DNA of 64,000 nt from an uncultured Pseudomonadales bacterium (GCA_943788875.1 CALSSA010000007.1:62001-126000), one strand, 5' to 3'. Positions 8,768 through 17,082 are shown, numbered from the stretch's first letter. Numbers and translations: made by a program. Notes: generated from the sequence alone by a model not told the origin.

Positions 8768-8935
8768 GGCTCAGACTGTAAGAGAAATGAGATAGGTTGC
8801 ATTTCCCGTAATAAGAACCCGCTTCGCCCAATCTGCAAAAAGATTCAACTTGGTCTACCTTTAAATCAAATCGGAAGAAAGCTTAGATCGCCGACACTTG
8901 ATAAGGTTTACCAAAGGAAAGCACATGGAAAGAAC
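8768..8935 (+). pseudogene. Fragment of a small HTH-like protein cut by the IS end
   Basis: After a TAG at 8765-8767 the frame stays open for 56 codons to the tip of the IS element and then runs on into it, ending at a TAG within the IS. The decoded stretch PICKKIQLGLPLNQIGRKL followed by RSPTLDKVYQRK resembles the helix-turn-helix of phage terminase small-subunit-like proteins. No ATG or GTG start with a ribosome site is visible, so I read it as a remnant. The resemblance is by eye and weak. The rest of the 8649-8935 gap shows nothing else. Confidence 0.25.
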
Positions 8936-9240
8936 TGGACTTCCCAGGCTTTACTAGACACTTTCTAGCCTCGAAAAATAGTCTTGTTCAAATTTCACCG
9001 GCGACACGCCTCCGGTGTGGCTGTGTCGCTTTATCGGATTGTAGAACATTTCAATAAAATTGAATATCGCACCCTTGGCTTCCTCTCGCGTTGTGTAGAT
9101 CTTTCGCTGGGTGACCCGCTTTTTAAACGTAGCAAAGAAGCTTTCCGCAACGGCGTTGTCATGGCAGTTGCCCCGGCGACTCATGGACGGTTCGAGATTG
9201 TTATCTCGCATGAAAGCCAAGTAATCAGCACTCCCATTGG
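8936..9240 (-). mobile_element. IS3-family insertion sequence remnant (right end plus 3' part of transposase)
   Basis: The right terminus is recognisable as TGGACTTCCCAGG-type sequence from 8936, running into TAGACAC next to the transposase stop, as in IS3-family right inverted repeats. The transposase frame reads only its last third. No matching left terminus is found; homology ends at about 9232-9240, where HigB-like toxin coding begins. The element therefore lost about 1 kb at its left side and cannot move by itself. Confidence 0.75.
8954..9237 (-). pseudogene. IS3-family transposase (OrfB, rve integrase core), C-terminal fragment
   Basis: About 90 residues remain of a DDE transposase that is normally about 290. 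The visible part includes SMSRRGNCHDNAVAESFFAT, which holds the conserved SRKGN-x-x-DNA-x-x-E block with the catalytic glutamate, and then FYNPIKRHSHTGGVSPVKFE, the IS3 C-terminal block, ending in a TAG inside the right inverted repeat. The first two catalytic aspartates are missing. The frame stays open for about 20 codons beyond the break, but that part is antisense to the toxin remnant and not transposase. Confidence 0.85.
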
Positions 9241-9482
9241 GTAGAGATATTAAAAAAGTGGAATTTGGGTGGCCCATCGGCATGCCTGTTTGCAGGCCCA
9301 TGGGGGCTGGCCTATATGAAGTAAGAACCCATCTTCAAGATAGGCGCATAGCCCGGGTTTTATTCTGTATTTACAATAAGCAAATGGTTTTGCTGCATGG
9401 CTTGGTTAAGAAATCTCAGAAAACCCCTAAGCCGGATTTAAATATTGCAAATAAACGCAAAAGAGAGGCAACACATGGCTAA
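9241..9482 (+). pseudogene. HigB/Gp49-type RelE-superfamily toxin, 5'-truncated
   Basis: About 78 codons match the C-terminal two-thirds of phage-derived Gp49/HigB mRNA-cleaving toxins: EFGWPIGMPVCRPMGAGLYE, then RIARVLFCIYNKQMVLLHG, then KKSQKTPKPDLNIANKR. The N-terminal strand and helix (roughly 30 residues) are absent where the IS remnant abuts, and only a TTG at 9237 could start it, without a ribosome site. Its stop overlaps the antitoxin start by 8 bp (ATGGCTAA), the usual coupling in toxin-antitoxin operons. Toxin activity is unlikely without the missing N-terminus. Confidence 0.75.
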
Positions 9483-9762
9483 AACAAACCAACATATAGG
9501 CTCGTCGCTGGACAGTTTGCTAGAGGAAACCGGTGAATTGGCAGAGGTGAATGCCGCTGCTATCAAACATGTGATCGCATGGGAAATTAAACAGAAAATG
9601 GAAGCTGAACATATTTCTAAAACCAAAATGGCCAAACTGATGGGCACCAGCCGCTCGGCGTTAGATCGCGTACTTGATCCGGCTAATACCTCAGTGACAT
9701 TGCATACCCTTGATAATGCCGCCCGTGCCGTGGGCAAAACTCTGCGTATTGAATTATGTTAA
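9475..9762 (+). CDS. XRE-family HTH antitoxin (partner of the broken HigB-type toxin)
   Basis: 95-residue protein with a C-terminal helix-turn-helix (about 46-80, KTKMAKLMGTSRSALDRVLD) and an N-terminal acidic helix that in this family covers the toxin. The ATG at 9475 has an AGAGAGG site; an upstream TTG in frame has none. It overlaps the toxin remnant by 8 bp. Intact antitoxins of this type bind their toxin and repress their own promoter. Here that promoter would have been upstream of the toxin and has been lost with the IS-linked deletion, so expression is uncertain. Confidence 0.85.
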   Translation: MAKTNQHIGSSLDSLLEETGELAEVNAAAIKHVIAWEIKQKMEAEHISKTKMAKLMGTSRSALDRVLDPANTSVTLHTLDNAARAVGKTLRIELC

Positions 9763-9774
9763 TGGTTGGGGCAA

Positions 9775-10467
9775 CTAGCCATAAGTCACATACTGCTCCA
9801 TCTCATTCGTATCCAAATGCGGTATGCCATTAAACCCGGTCAAATTCATCTTTTGCTGATTAAAGAAAAAATGGCTAATCGCCGTATTCTTATACTGCAG
9901 GTTTAAATCAAAAATATTCTCATCGGGAATTCCCAGCACCAACCCCACAAAGGTACTTATCGACCCACCAGAGCCAATCGCCAAAATACGGTTGCCACTG
10001 TTAGACATCGCCATAATTTGCTGCTGGGCATCCTGCACCCTGCCTTTAAACTCTGCCCAGGTCTCTGGCACATTCTCTACCCTGTCCTGAGTCCATAGCG
10101 TCAGCACTTTGCGCAGTAGCCGGAAATGATGCCGCTTGTCGTTGGGGTTGTCGGCGATTTCTTTAATCAATGGGTCATCGCCATTGGCCTGAGTATAGGA
10201 TTCGGTCATGGCAACAAAGTTATATTCATTAAGCCCAGGTATCACCAACCGCTCTGTACCATCGACGGCCATGCCCGCACAGATACCATTCATGGTTTCA
10301 TGGTGACGCACCATATCCCCCACCACCAGCTGATCAAACTTAGCACCACGCATATTCAGATGATCACCCAACCAACGCGATTGCTGATGACCAAGGTCTG
10401 ACAGTTGATCGTAGTTGGCCGCGCCAAATGAAGCCTGGGCGTGGCGGACTAGGTAGAGTTCACTCAT
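9775..10467 (-). CDS. Histidine phosphatase family protein (phosphoglycerate mutase-like)
   Basis: 230-residue member of the branch-1 histidine phosphatase superfamily. The N-terminal LVRHAQASFG gives the phospho-accepting His9 next to Arg8; the usual RHG is RHA here. The second conserved histidine is probably the His in DMVRHHETM. A clear AGGATACTCCC leader precedes the ATG. It is convergent with the antitoxin gene, 12 bp away. Such proteins dephosphorylate small metabolites or phosphohistidine; the substrate is not evident. The 233-bp gap upstream holds nothing I can name. Confidence 0.85.
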   Translation of the reverse strand: MSELYLVRHAQASFGAANYDQLSDLGHQQSRWLGDHLNMRGAKFDQLVVGDMVRHHETMNGICAGMAVDGTERLVIPGLNEYNFVAMTESYTQANGDDPLIKEIADNPNDKRHHFRLLRKVLTLWTQDRVENVPETWAEFKGRVQDAQQQIMAMSNSGNRILAIGSGGSISTFVGLVLGIPDENIFDLNLQYKNTAISHFFFNQQKMNLTGFNGIPHLDTNEMEQYVTYG

Positions 10468-10700
10468 GGGAGTATCCTAAAGATTGATTTTTTGGCATCT
10501 AATCTGCCAGTTTTTATGCTGTCTATTTAAACCCATCTTAGTAGTGATGGATAGTGATTGAGGCTTATAAGGGTTATTTGTCAGCTTAATCGTAAGAGCT
10601 CTTGATTTGCCATGCAAATGACTCCACAGGTGCTATTTTTAAAGGAGCATTTAGAGAACGGTGACCACCTATACCCATTAAACCTTCAAGGAATGGCGAT

Positions 10701-11192
10701 ATGGCAGCTGATGACACGGTAGAAATATTGATCGGCCACAAGGCATGGGCCAACAAAAGGCTTTTCGATAAATTAACTTCAATACCAGATATTGAGAGCA
10801 TGAAAGATATCCAAGTCATTATAGGCACGCTTAACCATGCATACGTTGTAGATTGTATTTTCAAAGCCCATCTTGAAAGCAAGTCTCACTCCTTCAAAGG
10901 AGTTAATGCCTCTCCTCTTCCGAGCTTAACTGAGCTTTATGAATTTGTAGCTGAAATTGACCACTGGTACATAGATTATGCTGATGAGTTATCTAACGAT
11001 GATTTGGCCCAACGCCTAGAGTTTCAATTTACCAGTGGTGAAGATGCTTCTATGCTTCGAAAAGAGGTTTTACTCCACGTAGCCAACCATGGGACCTATC
11101 ATCGAGGTAATGTTGCTGTATGGATGCAACAAAATTCGATATATCCTGATCAGGACGTGCTTACTGATTTCATAATCAGCAGGTCTAACTAG
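10701..11192 (+). CDS. DinB-superfamily protein (metal-binding four-helix bundle)
   Basis: 163 residues. The DinB/YfiT fold is marked by three histidines in the expected places: His46 in LNHAYVVD, and His130 and His134 in ANHGTYHRG, which normally bind a divalent metal. HKAWANKRLFDKL at 13-25 is the typical first helix. Some relatives are thiol-dependent S-transferases and others have no known activity; E. coli DinB polymerase is unrelated despite the name. AAGGA precedes the ATG by 9 bases. The gene lies just upstream of a HigA-type antitoxin. Confidence 0.85.
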   Translation: MAADDTVEILIGHKAWANKRLFDKLTSIPDIESMKDIQVIIGTLNHAYVVDCIFKAHLESKSHSFKGVNASPLPSLTELYEFVAEIDHWYIDYADELSNDDLAQRLEFQFTSGEDASMLRKEVLLHVANHGTYHRGNVAVWMQQNSIYPDQDVLTDFIISRSN

Positions 11193-11214
11193 TAAATATC
11201 GTTGAGGAATTATT

Positions 11215-11502
11215 ATGCTGATGCACAACCCGCCCCACCCTGGGCTTATCATCAAAGAACTCTGTCTTGACCCTTTAAAGCTGTCGGTAACCGACGCTGC
11301 TGCGGCCCTTGGCGTCAGCAGAAAAACCCTGTCGTGCATTATTAATGGCAAAGCGGGAATTAGCCCCGAGATGGCCGTGCGGCTCTCAATTGCCTTTGAC
11401 ACCTCATCAGAAAGCTGGGTAAACCAACAAGCTCAGTATGATCTTTGGCAAGCGGAACAACATCGTCACGAGCTTAAGGTAACCCCACTTTCTGCGGCAT
11501 AG
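11215..11502 (+). CDS. HigA-family addiction-module antitoxin, solitary
   Basis: 95 residues with the HigA/VapI start [18 protein letters not shown] and an XRE helix-turn-helix at about 25-60 ([20 protein letters not shown]). The C-terminal [14 protein letters not shown] is the usual HigA ending. GAGGA lies 8 bases before the ATG. In complete modules a higB toxin of about 90 codons ends just upstream; here the DinB-fold gene ends 22 bp upstream and no RelE-type frame is found on either side. It is intact, so it may serve as a regulator or protect against a toxin encoded elsewhere. Confidence 0.88.
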   Translation: MLMHNPPHPGLIIKELCLDPLKLSVTDAAAALGVSRKTLSCIINGKAGISPEMAVRLSIAFDTSSESWVNQQAQYDLWQAEQHRHELKVTPLSAA

Positions 11503-11541
11503 GTTCTATACTTACCAAACCAACCTTTTGAGACTTAAACA

Positions 11542-12018
11542 ATGTCTGAATATCACGCCAAAATCGTTTGGAGTCGCTCAAAAGACGAAAAATTTACTGA
11601 CAACCAATACAGCCGTGGCCACCGCTGGGAATTTGATGGCGGAACAGTGGTGCCGGCGTCCTCATCTCCCCATATTGTGCCTCTCCCCTACTCTGTTGAA
11701 CAAAATGTAGACCCCGAAGAAGCCTTTGTGGCGTCACTGTCTAGCTGCCATATGCTGTTTTTTCTGGCGATTGCTGGGAAGAAAAGATTTGTGGTTGATC
11801 AATATATCGATAGCCCGATTGGTATTATGGAGAAAGGGGCTGATGGAAAGGTATCCATGACCAAGGTGACACTGCGACCTAAAGTTATATTTTCTGGCGA
11901 CCGACCGAGCTTTGAGCAGCTCGAAAAGATCCATCATCAATCTCATGAGCAGTGCTTTATTGCTAATTCCGTCAAAACTGAAATCGTTACGGAGATTGTT
12001 TCCGGCACCTATCAGTGA
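11542..12018 (+). CDS. OsmC-family peroxiredoxin-like protein
   Basis: 158 residues. The two redox cysteines of the OsmC/Ohr fold are Cys69 in LSSCHML and Cys138 in HEQCFIANS, and Glu60 occupies the conserved acidic position. HAKIVWSR at the N-terminus and NPEEAFVASLSSCH-like text are typical of the OsmC branch, which reduces organic hydroperoxides. The cytosolic protein has a weak GAGA leader. It is followed by a convergent HTH gene 25 bp away. Confidence 0.88.
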   Translation: MSEYHAKIVWSRSKDEKFTDNQYSRGHRWEFDGGTVVPASSSPHIVPLPYSVEQNVDPEEAFVASLSSCHMLFFLAIAGKKRFVVDQYIDSPIGIMEKGADGKVSMTKVTLRPKVIFSGDRPSFEQLEKIHHQSHEQCFIANSVKTEIVTEIVSGTYQ

Positions 12019-12043
12019 ATCCGTAGAGATGCAGTTCACCCAT

Positions 12044-12349
12044 TTATGCGGCAGAAACCTCAATCGTTAATTGCTTGTCTTTGTAACAGGGCTTAAATCG
12101 ATAACGTAGGCGAAACAAGCAGGTCATAAGCAGATCGATTGAGAATTTATCAATCTTGCCATTCAATAAATTACTGACCCTTGGTTGAGTCAGGCCCACT
12201 TTCTTGGCTGCCTCGGCCTGCTTCCAATAGTTATCCTCAACAATATCGCGAATCACACTCATTAAATCTGCTCGCGTTTGCAGCTCGCTAGCTTCATCGG
12301 GATTACTAGTGATTGCATCAAACGTGTTATCAAATTTAATAGAAGTCAT
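12044..12349 (-). CDS. XRE-family HTH protein, HigA2-like antitoxin, solitary
   Basis: 101 residues. The block ELQTRADLMSVIRDIVED leads into an HTH with QAEAAKKVGLTQPRVSNLLN and then KIDKFSIDLLMTCLFRL, which is the usual text of antitoxins paired with Gp49-type toxins. GGAG lies 7 bases before the ATG, and a perfect palindrome directly upstream of it looks like an autoregulatory site. The toxin gene normally lies upstream in the same operon; the 289-bp gap to deaD contains no such frame. Third toxin-less antitoxin within 3 kb. Confidence 0.85.
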   Translation of the reverse strand: MTSIKFDNTFDAITSNPDEASELQTRADLMSVIRDIVEDNYWKQAEAAKKVGLTQPRVSNLLNGKIDKFSIDLLMTCLFRLRYRFKPCYKDKQLTIEVSAA

Positions 12350-12360
12350 TCAGGCACTCC

Positions 12361-12380
12361 ATATATCAGTGCTGATATAT
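12361..12380. promoter_or_regulatory. Palindromic operator upstream of the XRE gene
   Basis: ATATATCAG at 12361-12369 and CTGATATAT at 12372-12380 are exact reverse complements with a 2-bp spacer. The site lies 11 bp before the start codon and touches the ribosome site, the position used by antitoxin-type repressors to control their own gene. The binding protein is inferred to be the adjacent HTH protein. Confidence 0.6.
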
Positions 12381-12638
12381 TTTGCTCTTGCTAGAAATAT
12401 ACAACTGCCAGCATGTCGTCAACGCCAAGCCCACTACCCGATCTAGAGATTGGGGTCATAGAGAATTACTGATCGAAGGGTGGCTGCCCGCCCAGTATTA
12501 TAGAGCGTATACGGCCGCTGGGCCTTATAGCCCCGCATTAAAAATAACCCCAAAACCCCTATAAAAATTAACCACTTACGCGTATACTCCGCGGCCTCTC
12601 AATCCGGGGTCTAATCACCCCAAGCCACAGGTATATTA

Positions 12639-14648
12639 ATGTCATCCCCTGACTTCGAATCGTTAAGTCTTTCTGCCCCCGTTCTCAAAGCTGTTAAGCA
12701 ACTCGGCTACGAGCAACCCTCGCCTGTTCAAGCGCAGAGTATTCCTATTCTGCTGGAGGGCAAAAACCTGCTGGGTACTGCCCAGACCGGTACGGGTAAA
12801 ACGGCTGCCTTTGCATTGCCGTTTTTGAGCAAGATAGACGAAAAACAACGTTCGCCGCAGATTCTGGTGCTGACACCTACCCGTGAGCTGGCCATTCAGG
12901 TGGCTGAGGCTTTCCAAAGCTATGCCAAGCATATGAAAGGCTTTAATGTGCTGCCCATTTATGGTGGTGCTGATATTGGTGGCCAGCTGCGCAGTTTGAA
13001 GCGTGGTGTTCAGGTTGTGGTTGGTACGCCTGGTCGTATGCTTGACCATTTGCGTCGTCGCAGTTTGGATTTAAGCCAGATTAAAGGGCTAATTCTGGAT
13101 GAAGCAGATGAAATGCTGCGCATGGGCTTTATTGATGATGTTGAAACTATTCTGGCGCAGACGCCGCCGGAATGTCAGCGCGCCCTGTTTTCGGCCACTA
13201 TGCCGCCGACTATTCGTCGTGTTGCTGAGAAATATCTGGGCGATGCTGAGCGGGTTAATATTGAAGCCAAGACTAAAACTGTTGAGCGCATTGAACAGCA
13301 GTATGTAACGGTTAAGAGCCACCAGAAGATGGATGCTCTGACCCGTGTACTTGAAGTTGAAGATTTTGATGGCATGATTATTTTTGTGCGCACCAAGTCT
13401 TCTACGGTAGATATTGCCGAGCGTTTGGAAGCGCGCGGATTTTCTGCTGCGGCACTGAATGGCGATTTAAGTCAGGCATTGCGTGAGCGCACGATCAACC
13501 GCCTTAAGAAGGGCCAGGTTGATGTGGTTGTGGCAACGGATGTTGCTGCTCGCGGTCTGGATGTTGAGCGCATCAGTCATGTCATCAATTTTGATATCCC
13601 TTACGACAATGAGTCCTATGTTCACCGTATTGGTCGAACCGGTCGCGCTGGTCGTGATGGCAAGGCTATTTTGTTTATTACGCCTAAGGAAACTCGCCTG
13701 CTGCGTTCGATTGAAAAGTCGACTCGCCAGACTATTGCGCCATTGACCATGCCCAGCAATGAGCAAGTAAGTGACCAGCGTATTATGCAGTTTACTAATC
13801 AGCTGGTTAAAACGCTTGAGACGCCTCGGCTGGATAAATTCCGCGATTTGATTACTAAGTTTGCGGCTGAGAATGAGCTGGATATGGCAGATATTGCTGC
13901 GGCTCTGACCTACGAGAACCAAAAAGAGCGTCCGCTGTTTCCTAAGTTAGACAACATTGTTGCTCCCCGTGAAAACAACCGTGACAGTGGTCGTGATCGC
14001 AACCGTGACCGTGATAGAGGCGACAGGCGTGACCGCAAAGATAGCCGTGACCGCAAAGATAGCCGCCATGAAGATCGTCCCAAGCGTGAGCCTCGAGTTC
14101 GCGAAGAAGGTAGTGATGATGTCGCCATGGTCACTTACCGTATGGAAGTGGGCAACAATGATGGCATTACCCCGTCCAATATTGTTGGCGCCATTGCCAA
14201 TGAAGCTGATATCAGCAGCCGCTACATAGGCTCTATTAAACTGCATGATGATTACAGCACCGTTGATCTGCCGGAAGGTATGCCTGATGAGCTCCTCAAT
14301 CACCTAAAGAAAGTGCGCGTTTGCGCCAAGCCAATGCGTATTAGTGTGTATAACCCTAATGCTGCACCTGCTGGCAATTCTGCTGAGAAGGAACCACGCC
14401 AGCCGAGGGTTGGCAAAACCATCAGCCGTGATGTCGACCAAAAGCGCACCGCTGACACGCAGAAGCCAGCCAAGAAAAGAGATTTTGGTAAGAAAAAGCC
14501 TGCGGGTGGCAAGTTTGCCAAGGACTCTGGCGAAGGCCGATCTTTTAAGGGCAAGAAGTCCTTTGGGGATAAAAAACCTGTTGATGGCAGCGGACCAGTA
14601 AAAAAGAAGAAGACTTATACCAAGAAGCCTAAAAAAGCAAAAAGTTAG
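12639..14648 (+). CDS. deaD: DEAD-box ATP-dependent RNA helicase DeaD/CsdA
   Basis: 669 residues. Helicase motifs in order: Q motif ending at Gln31, AQTGTGKT 48-55, PTREL 80-84, DEAD 154-157, SAT 185-187 and HRIGRTGRAGR 329-339. A charged Arg/Asp region with repeated DRKDSR units covers about 450-485; the DbpA-type RNA-binding domain (RYIGSIKLHDDYSTVDLP) covers about 500-575; a lysine-rich tail ends the protein. This architecture is that of DeaD, which unwinds RNA in ribosome assembly and cold adaptation. A TATACT box at about 12593 could be its -10. Gene codons are more GC-poor at third positions than the plus-strand genes of the first 6 kb. Confidence 0.93.
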   Translation: MSSPDFESLSLSAPVLKAVKQLGYEQPSPVQAQSIPILLEGKNLLGTAQTGTGKTAAFALPFLSKIDEKQRSPQILVLTPTRELAIQVAEAFQSYAKHMKGFNVLPIYGGADIGGQLRSLKRGVQVVVGTPGRMLDHLRRRSLDLSQIKGLILDEADEMLRMGFIDDVETILAQTPPECQRALFSATMPPTIRRVAEKYLGDAERVNIEAKTKTVERIEQQYVTVKSHQKMDALTRVLEVEDFDGMIIFVRTKSSTVDIAERLEARGFSAAALNGDLSQALRERTINRLKKGQVDVVVATDVAARGLDVERISHVINFDIPYDNESYVHRIGRTGRAGRDGKAILFITPKETRLLRSIEKSTRQTIAPLTMPSNEQVSDQRIMQFTNQLVKTLETPRLDKFRDLITKFAAENELDMADIAAALTYENQKERPLFPKLDNIVAPRENNRDSGRDRNRDRDRGDRRDRKDSRDRKDSRHEDRPKREPRVREEGSDDVAMVTYRMEVGNNDGITPSNIVGAIANEADISSRYIGSIKLHDDYSTVDLPEGMPDELLNHLKKVRVCAKPMRISVYNPNAAPAGNSAEKEPRQPRVGKTISRDVDQKRTADTQKPAKKRDFGKKKPAGGKFAKDSGEGRSFKGKKSFGDKKPVDGSGPVKKKKTYTKKPKKAKS

Positions 14649-14983
14649 TTTTTGCTAATCAACTGATCAATCGCGGCTAGATATTTAATCATAGCCGCGC
14701 TTTGCTTCTTATCCGCAGCCTGCTGCTTAAAAAACTCCTCTGCCATAGGTGCAATACTGCAGTTATCGGGCAGTGGAGATTGCGCCTCAACCATCTGCTG
14801 CATGCGCGGCAAAAACACAAACTGTAACCATTGGCTAAACGACAGCTGATCCACGGCAAAGGGTTCTGTGCTGGCCAGCGCCTGTGCTGGCGGGCTTTGC
14901 TGTTGCCACAGGTCCATTGCTAGCAACTGATGATCCACATCCTCGAGCAGGCTGGCTAGCTGCTGATAGACTTCAACAGCCAT
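14645..14983 (-). CDS. yqcC: YqcC-family protein of unknown function
   Basis: 112 residues, mostly helical, with the family core PFAVDQLSFSQWLQFVFLPRM (split here as PFAVDQLSFSQ and WLQFVFLPRM). The real start is the ATG at 14983; a TTG one codon upstream is inside the dinG stop region. The dinG stop TGA and this ATG share one base (TGATG), so the two are translationally coupled. YqcC is widespread in gammaproteobacteria without an established role. Its 3' end overlaps the stop of convergent deaD by 4 bp. Confidence 0.88.
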   Translation of the reverse strand: MAVEVYQQLASLLEDVDHQLLAMDLWQQQSPPAQALASTEPFAVDQLSFSQWLQFVFLPRMQQMVEAQSPLPDNCSIAPMAEEFFKQQAADKKQSAAMIKYLAAIDQLISKN

Positions 14984-17082
14984 CAACCGACCTCGCGCCG
15001 AAATGGCGGCAGTGCATTTAATAGCTGACCGCCGTAGCGTTTGGTAATCAGGCGCTTATCCAGAATAGACACGGTGCCTGTATCTTTCTCTGTACGCAGC
15101 AGTCGGCCACAGGCCTGTATCAGACGCAGTGAGGCTATGGGCAGGGATATATCAAAAAAGGAATTGCCGCCATTATCTTCAATCCATTCTGCTAGTGCTT
15201 CCTGCAATGGGTCATCGGGCACGGCAAATGGTAGTTTGGCGATAACCACATGCTTGCAGTAATCCCCGGGCAAATCTACACCTTCGGCGAAGCTGGCCAG
15301 CCCCATCAGGATGCTGGTGCGGCCCTGGTCAATGCGCTCTTTGTGCAGGCGCACCATTTCACGATTGGAATACTGGCCCTGAATCAGGATCAGCTTATGC
15401 ATATCCCGAGACAGTTCGTCGTACACCTGTTCCATCTGGCGCTTGGAGGAAAACAGCAGCAATGTACCTGCCCTGTCTTCAACCATGGATTCAAAATTAT
15501 CGACAATGTAGCGGCTGTGCTCTTCTACGTTATTGCCTTCAACTGCATCGCTGGGCACGCGCAATGTGGCGGCTTCGGCATAGTTAAAGGCACCGGCTAC
15601 GGCGAGATAGCTGGCAGTGTTGGGCATGCCGGTCTCACGCTGCAAGCTGTTGAAGTTACCTAGGGAGCGCAATGTGGCCGACGTCACGACGGCGGCATAA
15701 CAGCTGCCCCATAGCCGCTCACGAAGTATCTCTGCGGCCTGAATCGGGCTGGCATTGATGCTGATATCTATATTGCCACCGCCGCTTTCATCCAGTCTCA
15801 ACCAGCAGGCCATGGGCATTTCATTTTGCTGCAATTCTTTATGCAGTCTATCCCACAGGGCTAATAGCTTTTCTGCACGGCCGAGCCAATTGCCTGCCTG
15901 CTGATAAAACAACTCAATATCTGGCAGTGCCACTTGGTAGTTTTTATCACTCAGGGCTTCGCTTAAGGTGTCTTCCAGCACCTCAAGACGTCCCATCCAG
16001 CCACTGGTGCTTTTGGTGATCTGTGCAGCCAGATCGCGAATCGCTTCTCCCACATCACCATGGGCAAACCGATGACGGCTTTCGATATGATCAGATTTAT
16101 CCACGTATTGCTTGAGCAATGGATAGGCCATGGACAGCAGTTCGGTAATTTTTCCGGCTTCTTTTTCGATCCGCGGTAACTGATCTGACAGTGCGGTATC
16201 CGCAGCAAAAATGGGGGTCTGACCTTTAATCTGCTTAGGCAGTCTCTCCAGCCAACTCAATGTGCTGTTGATACGGCATTCGGCACCGAAGTGACGAACG
16301 GCTGTGTCGCCTAAGCGATGGCCTTCGTCGAAGATATAGATGCAGTCTTCAGGTGCGGGCAGGATGGCGCCACCGCCCAGTGCCAGATCGGCCATCACTA
16401 AATCATGGTTGGCTACAATAACTTCGCTTTCATCGAGATTATTGCGCGCATTGAAAAATGGGCATTGATTAACAAAGCGACAGCGGCGGCCAGTGCATTG
16501 TCGGCGATCTACAGTGAGCGCGCGCCATTCGATATCTTTAATGCGGGTTTCCCAGGAGTCTCTCTCTCCGTCCCAGGTACCATCTTCCAGGGCCAGCGCC
16601 ATCTCACGATAGAGTTCTTCGGTCTCGGCATTGGGGTTGAACTGTTGTTCATCTTCAAACAAAAACAGACCGGCATCTTTGGATTTAACCGAGTCGATTA
16701 TCTGTTCCATGCGCAGGTTGCAGGCATAGCGGCCACGGCCTTTGACCAGGGCACAGCTGAAGTCCCAGTCACAGGTTTCCATTAGTTCGGGAAGGTCTTT
16801 ATGAATCAGCTGTTCTTGCAGTGCAATGGTGCCAGTGGCCACCACCACGGTCTTTTTTAGGGCTCTGGCGATGGGCAGTGCGGCCATCAGATAGCCGACG
16901 GTTTTACCTGTGCCTGTGCCGGCTTCAATGACGGCCAGTCGCTTGTCGGCATCATCGTCACTCAAGGCGTTGGCTATCGCGCCAATCATCTGCTTTTGCC
17001 CGAGCCTTGGGCTGAGCTCTCTAGCGCTGAGGAATTGCCGGTAGCCTTGCTGAATAATGTCCCTGACGTCTGCGTCTAACAA
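14983..17082 (-). CDS. dinG: DinG-family iron-sulfur helicase
   Basis: 699 residues, superfamily 2 XPD-like 5'-3' DNA helicase that resolves R-loops and damaged structures. Walker A EAGTGTGKT is at 53-61; four cluster cysteines are Cys121, Cys196, Cys201 and Cys207 (CTGRRCRFVNQC), as expected for a [4Fe-4S] domain; the Walker B box is DEGH at 252-255 rather than DEAH. The C-terminal QACGRLLRTEKDTG block is motif VI. The start is a TTG, supported by AGGGAAG eight bases before it and by the family N-terminus; no ATG is nearby. It lies 3 bp after the acyltransferase stop. Confidence 0.92.
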   Translation of the reverse strand: MLDADVRDIIQQGYRQFLSARELSPRLGQKQMIGAIANALSDDDADKRLAVIEAGTGTGKTVGYLMAALPIARALKKTVVVATGTIALQEQLIHKDLPELMETCDWDFSCALVKGRGRYACNLRMEQIIDSVKSKDAGLFLFEDEQQFNPNAETEELYREMALALEDGTWDGERDSWETRIKDIEWRALTVDRRQCTGRRCRFVNQCPFFNARNNLDESEVIVANHDLVMADLALGGGAILPAPEDCIYIFDEGHRLGDTAVRHFGAECRINSTLSWLERLPKQIKGQTPIFAADTALSDQLPRIEKEAGKITELLSMAYPLLKQYVDKSDHIESRHRFAHGDVGEAIRDLAAQITKSTSGWMGRLEVLEDTLSEALSDKNYQVALPDIELFYQQAGNWLGRAEKLLALWDRLHKELQQNEMPMACWLRLDESGGGNIDISINASPIQAAEILRERLWGSCYAAVVTSATLRSLGNFNSLQRETGMPNTASYLAVAGAFNYAEAATLRVPSDAVEGNNVEEHSRYIVDNFESMVEDRAGTLLLFSSKRQMEQVYDELSRDMHKLILIQGQYSNREMVRLHKERIDQGRTSILMGLASFAEGVDLPGDYCKHVVIAKLPFAVPDDPLQEALAEWIEDNGGNSFFDISLPIASLRLIQACGRLLRTEKDTGTVSILDKRLITKRYGGQLLNALPPFRREVG

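Noticed and set aside
12382-12564. 60-codon frame between the XRE gene and deaD as a possible missing toxin
   Set aside because: It does not resemble RelE/Gp49 toxins, reads away from the XRE gene, and its start overlaps the operator side; likely chance.
13910-14303. Minus-strand frames over the Arg/Asp-rich part of deaD
   Set aside because: Low-complexity reflections of the repeated DRKDSR codons in deaD.
14983-14986. TTG start of yqcC one codon before the ATG
   Set aside because: The ATG overlapping the dinG stop (TGATG) is the usual coupling and matches the family N-terminus.
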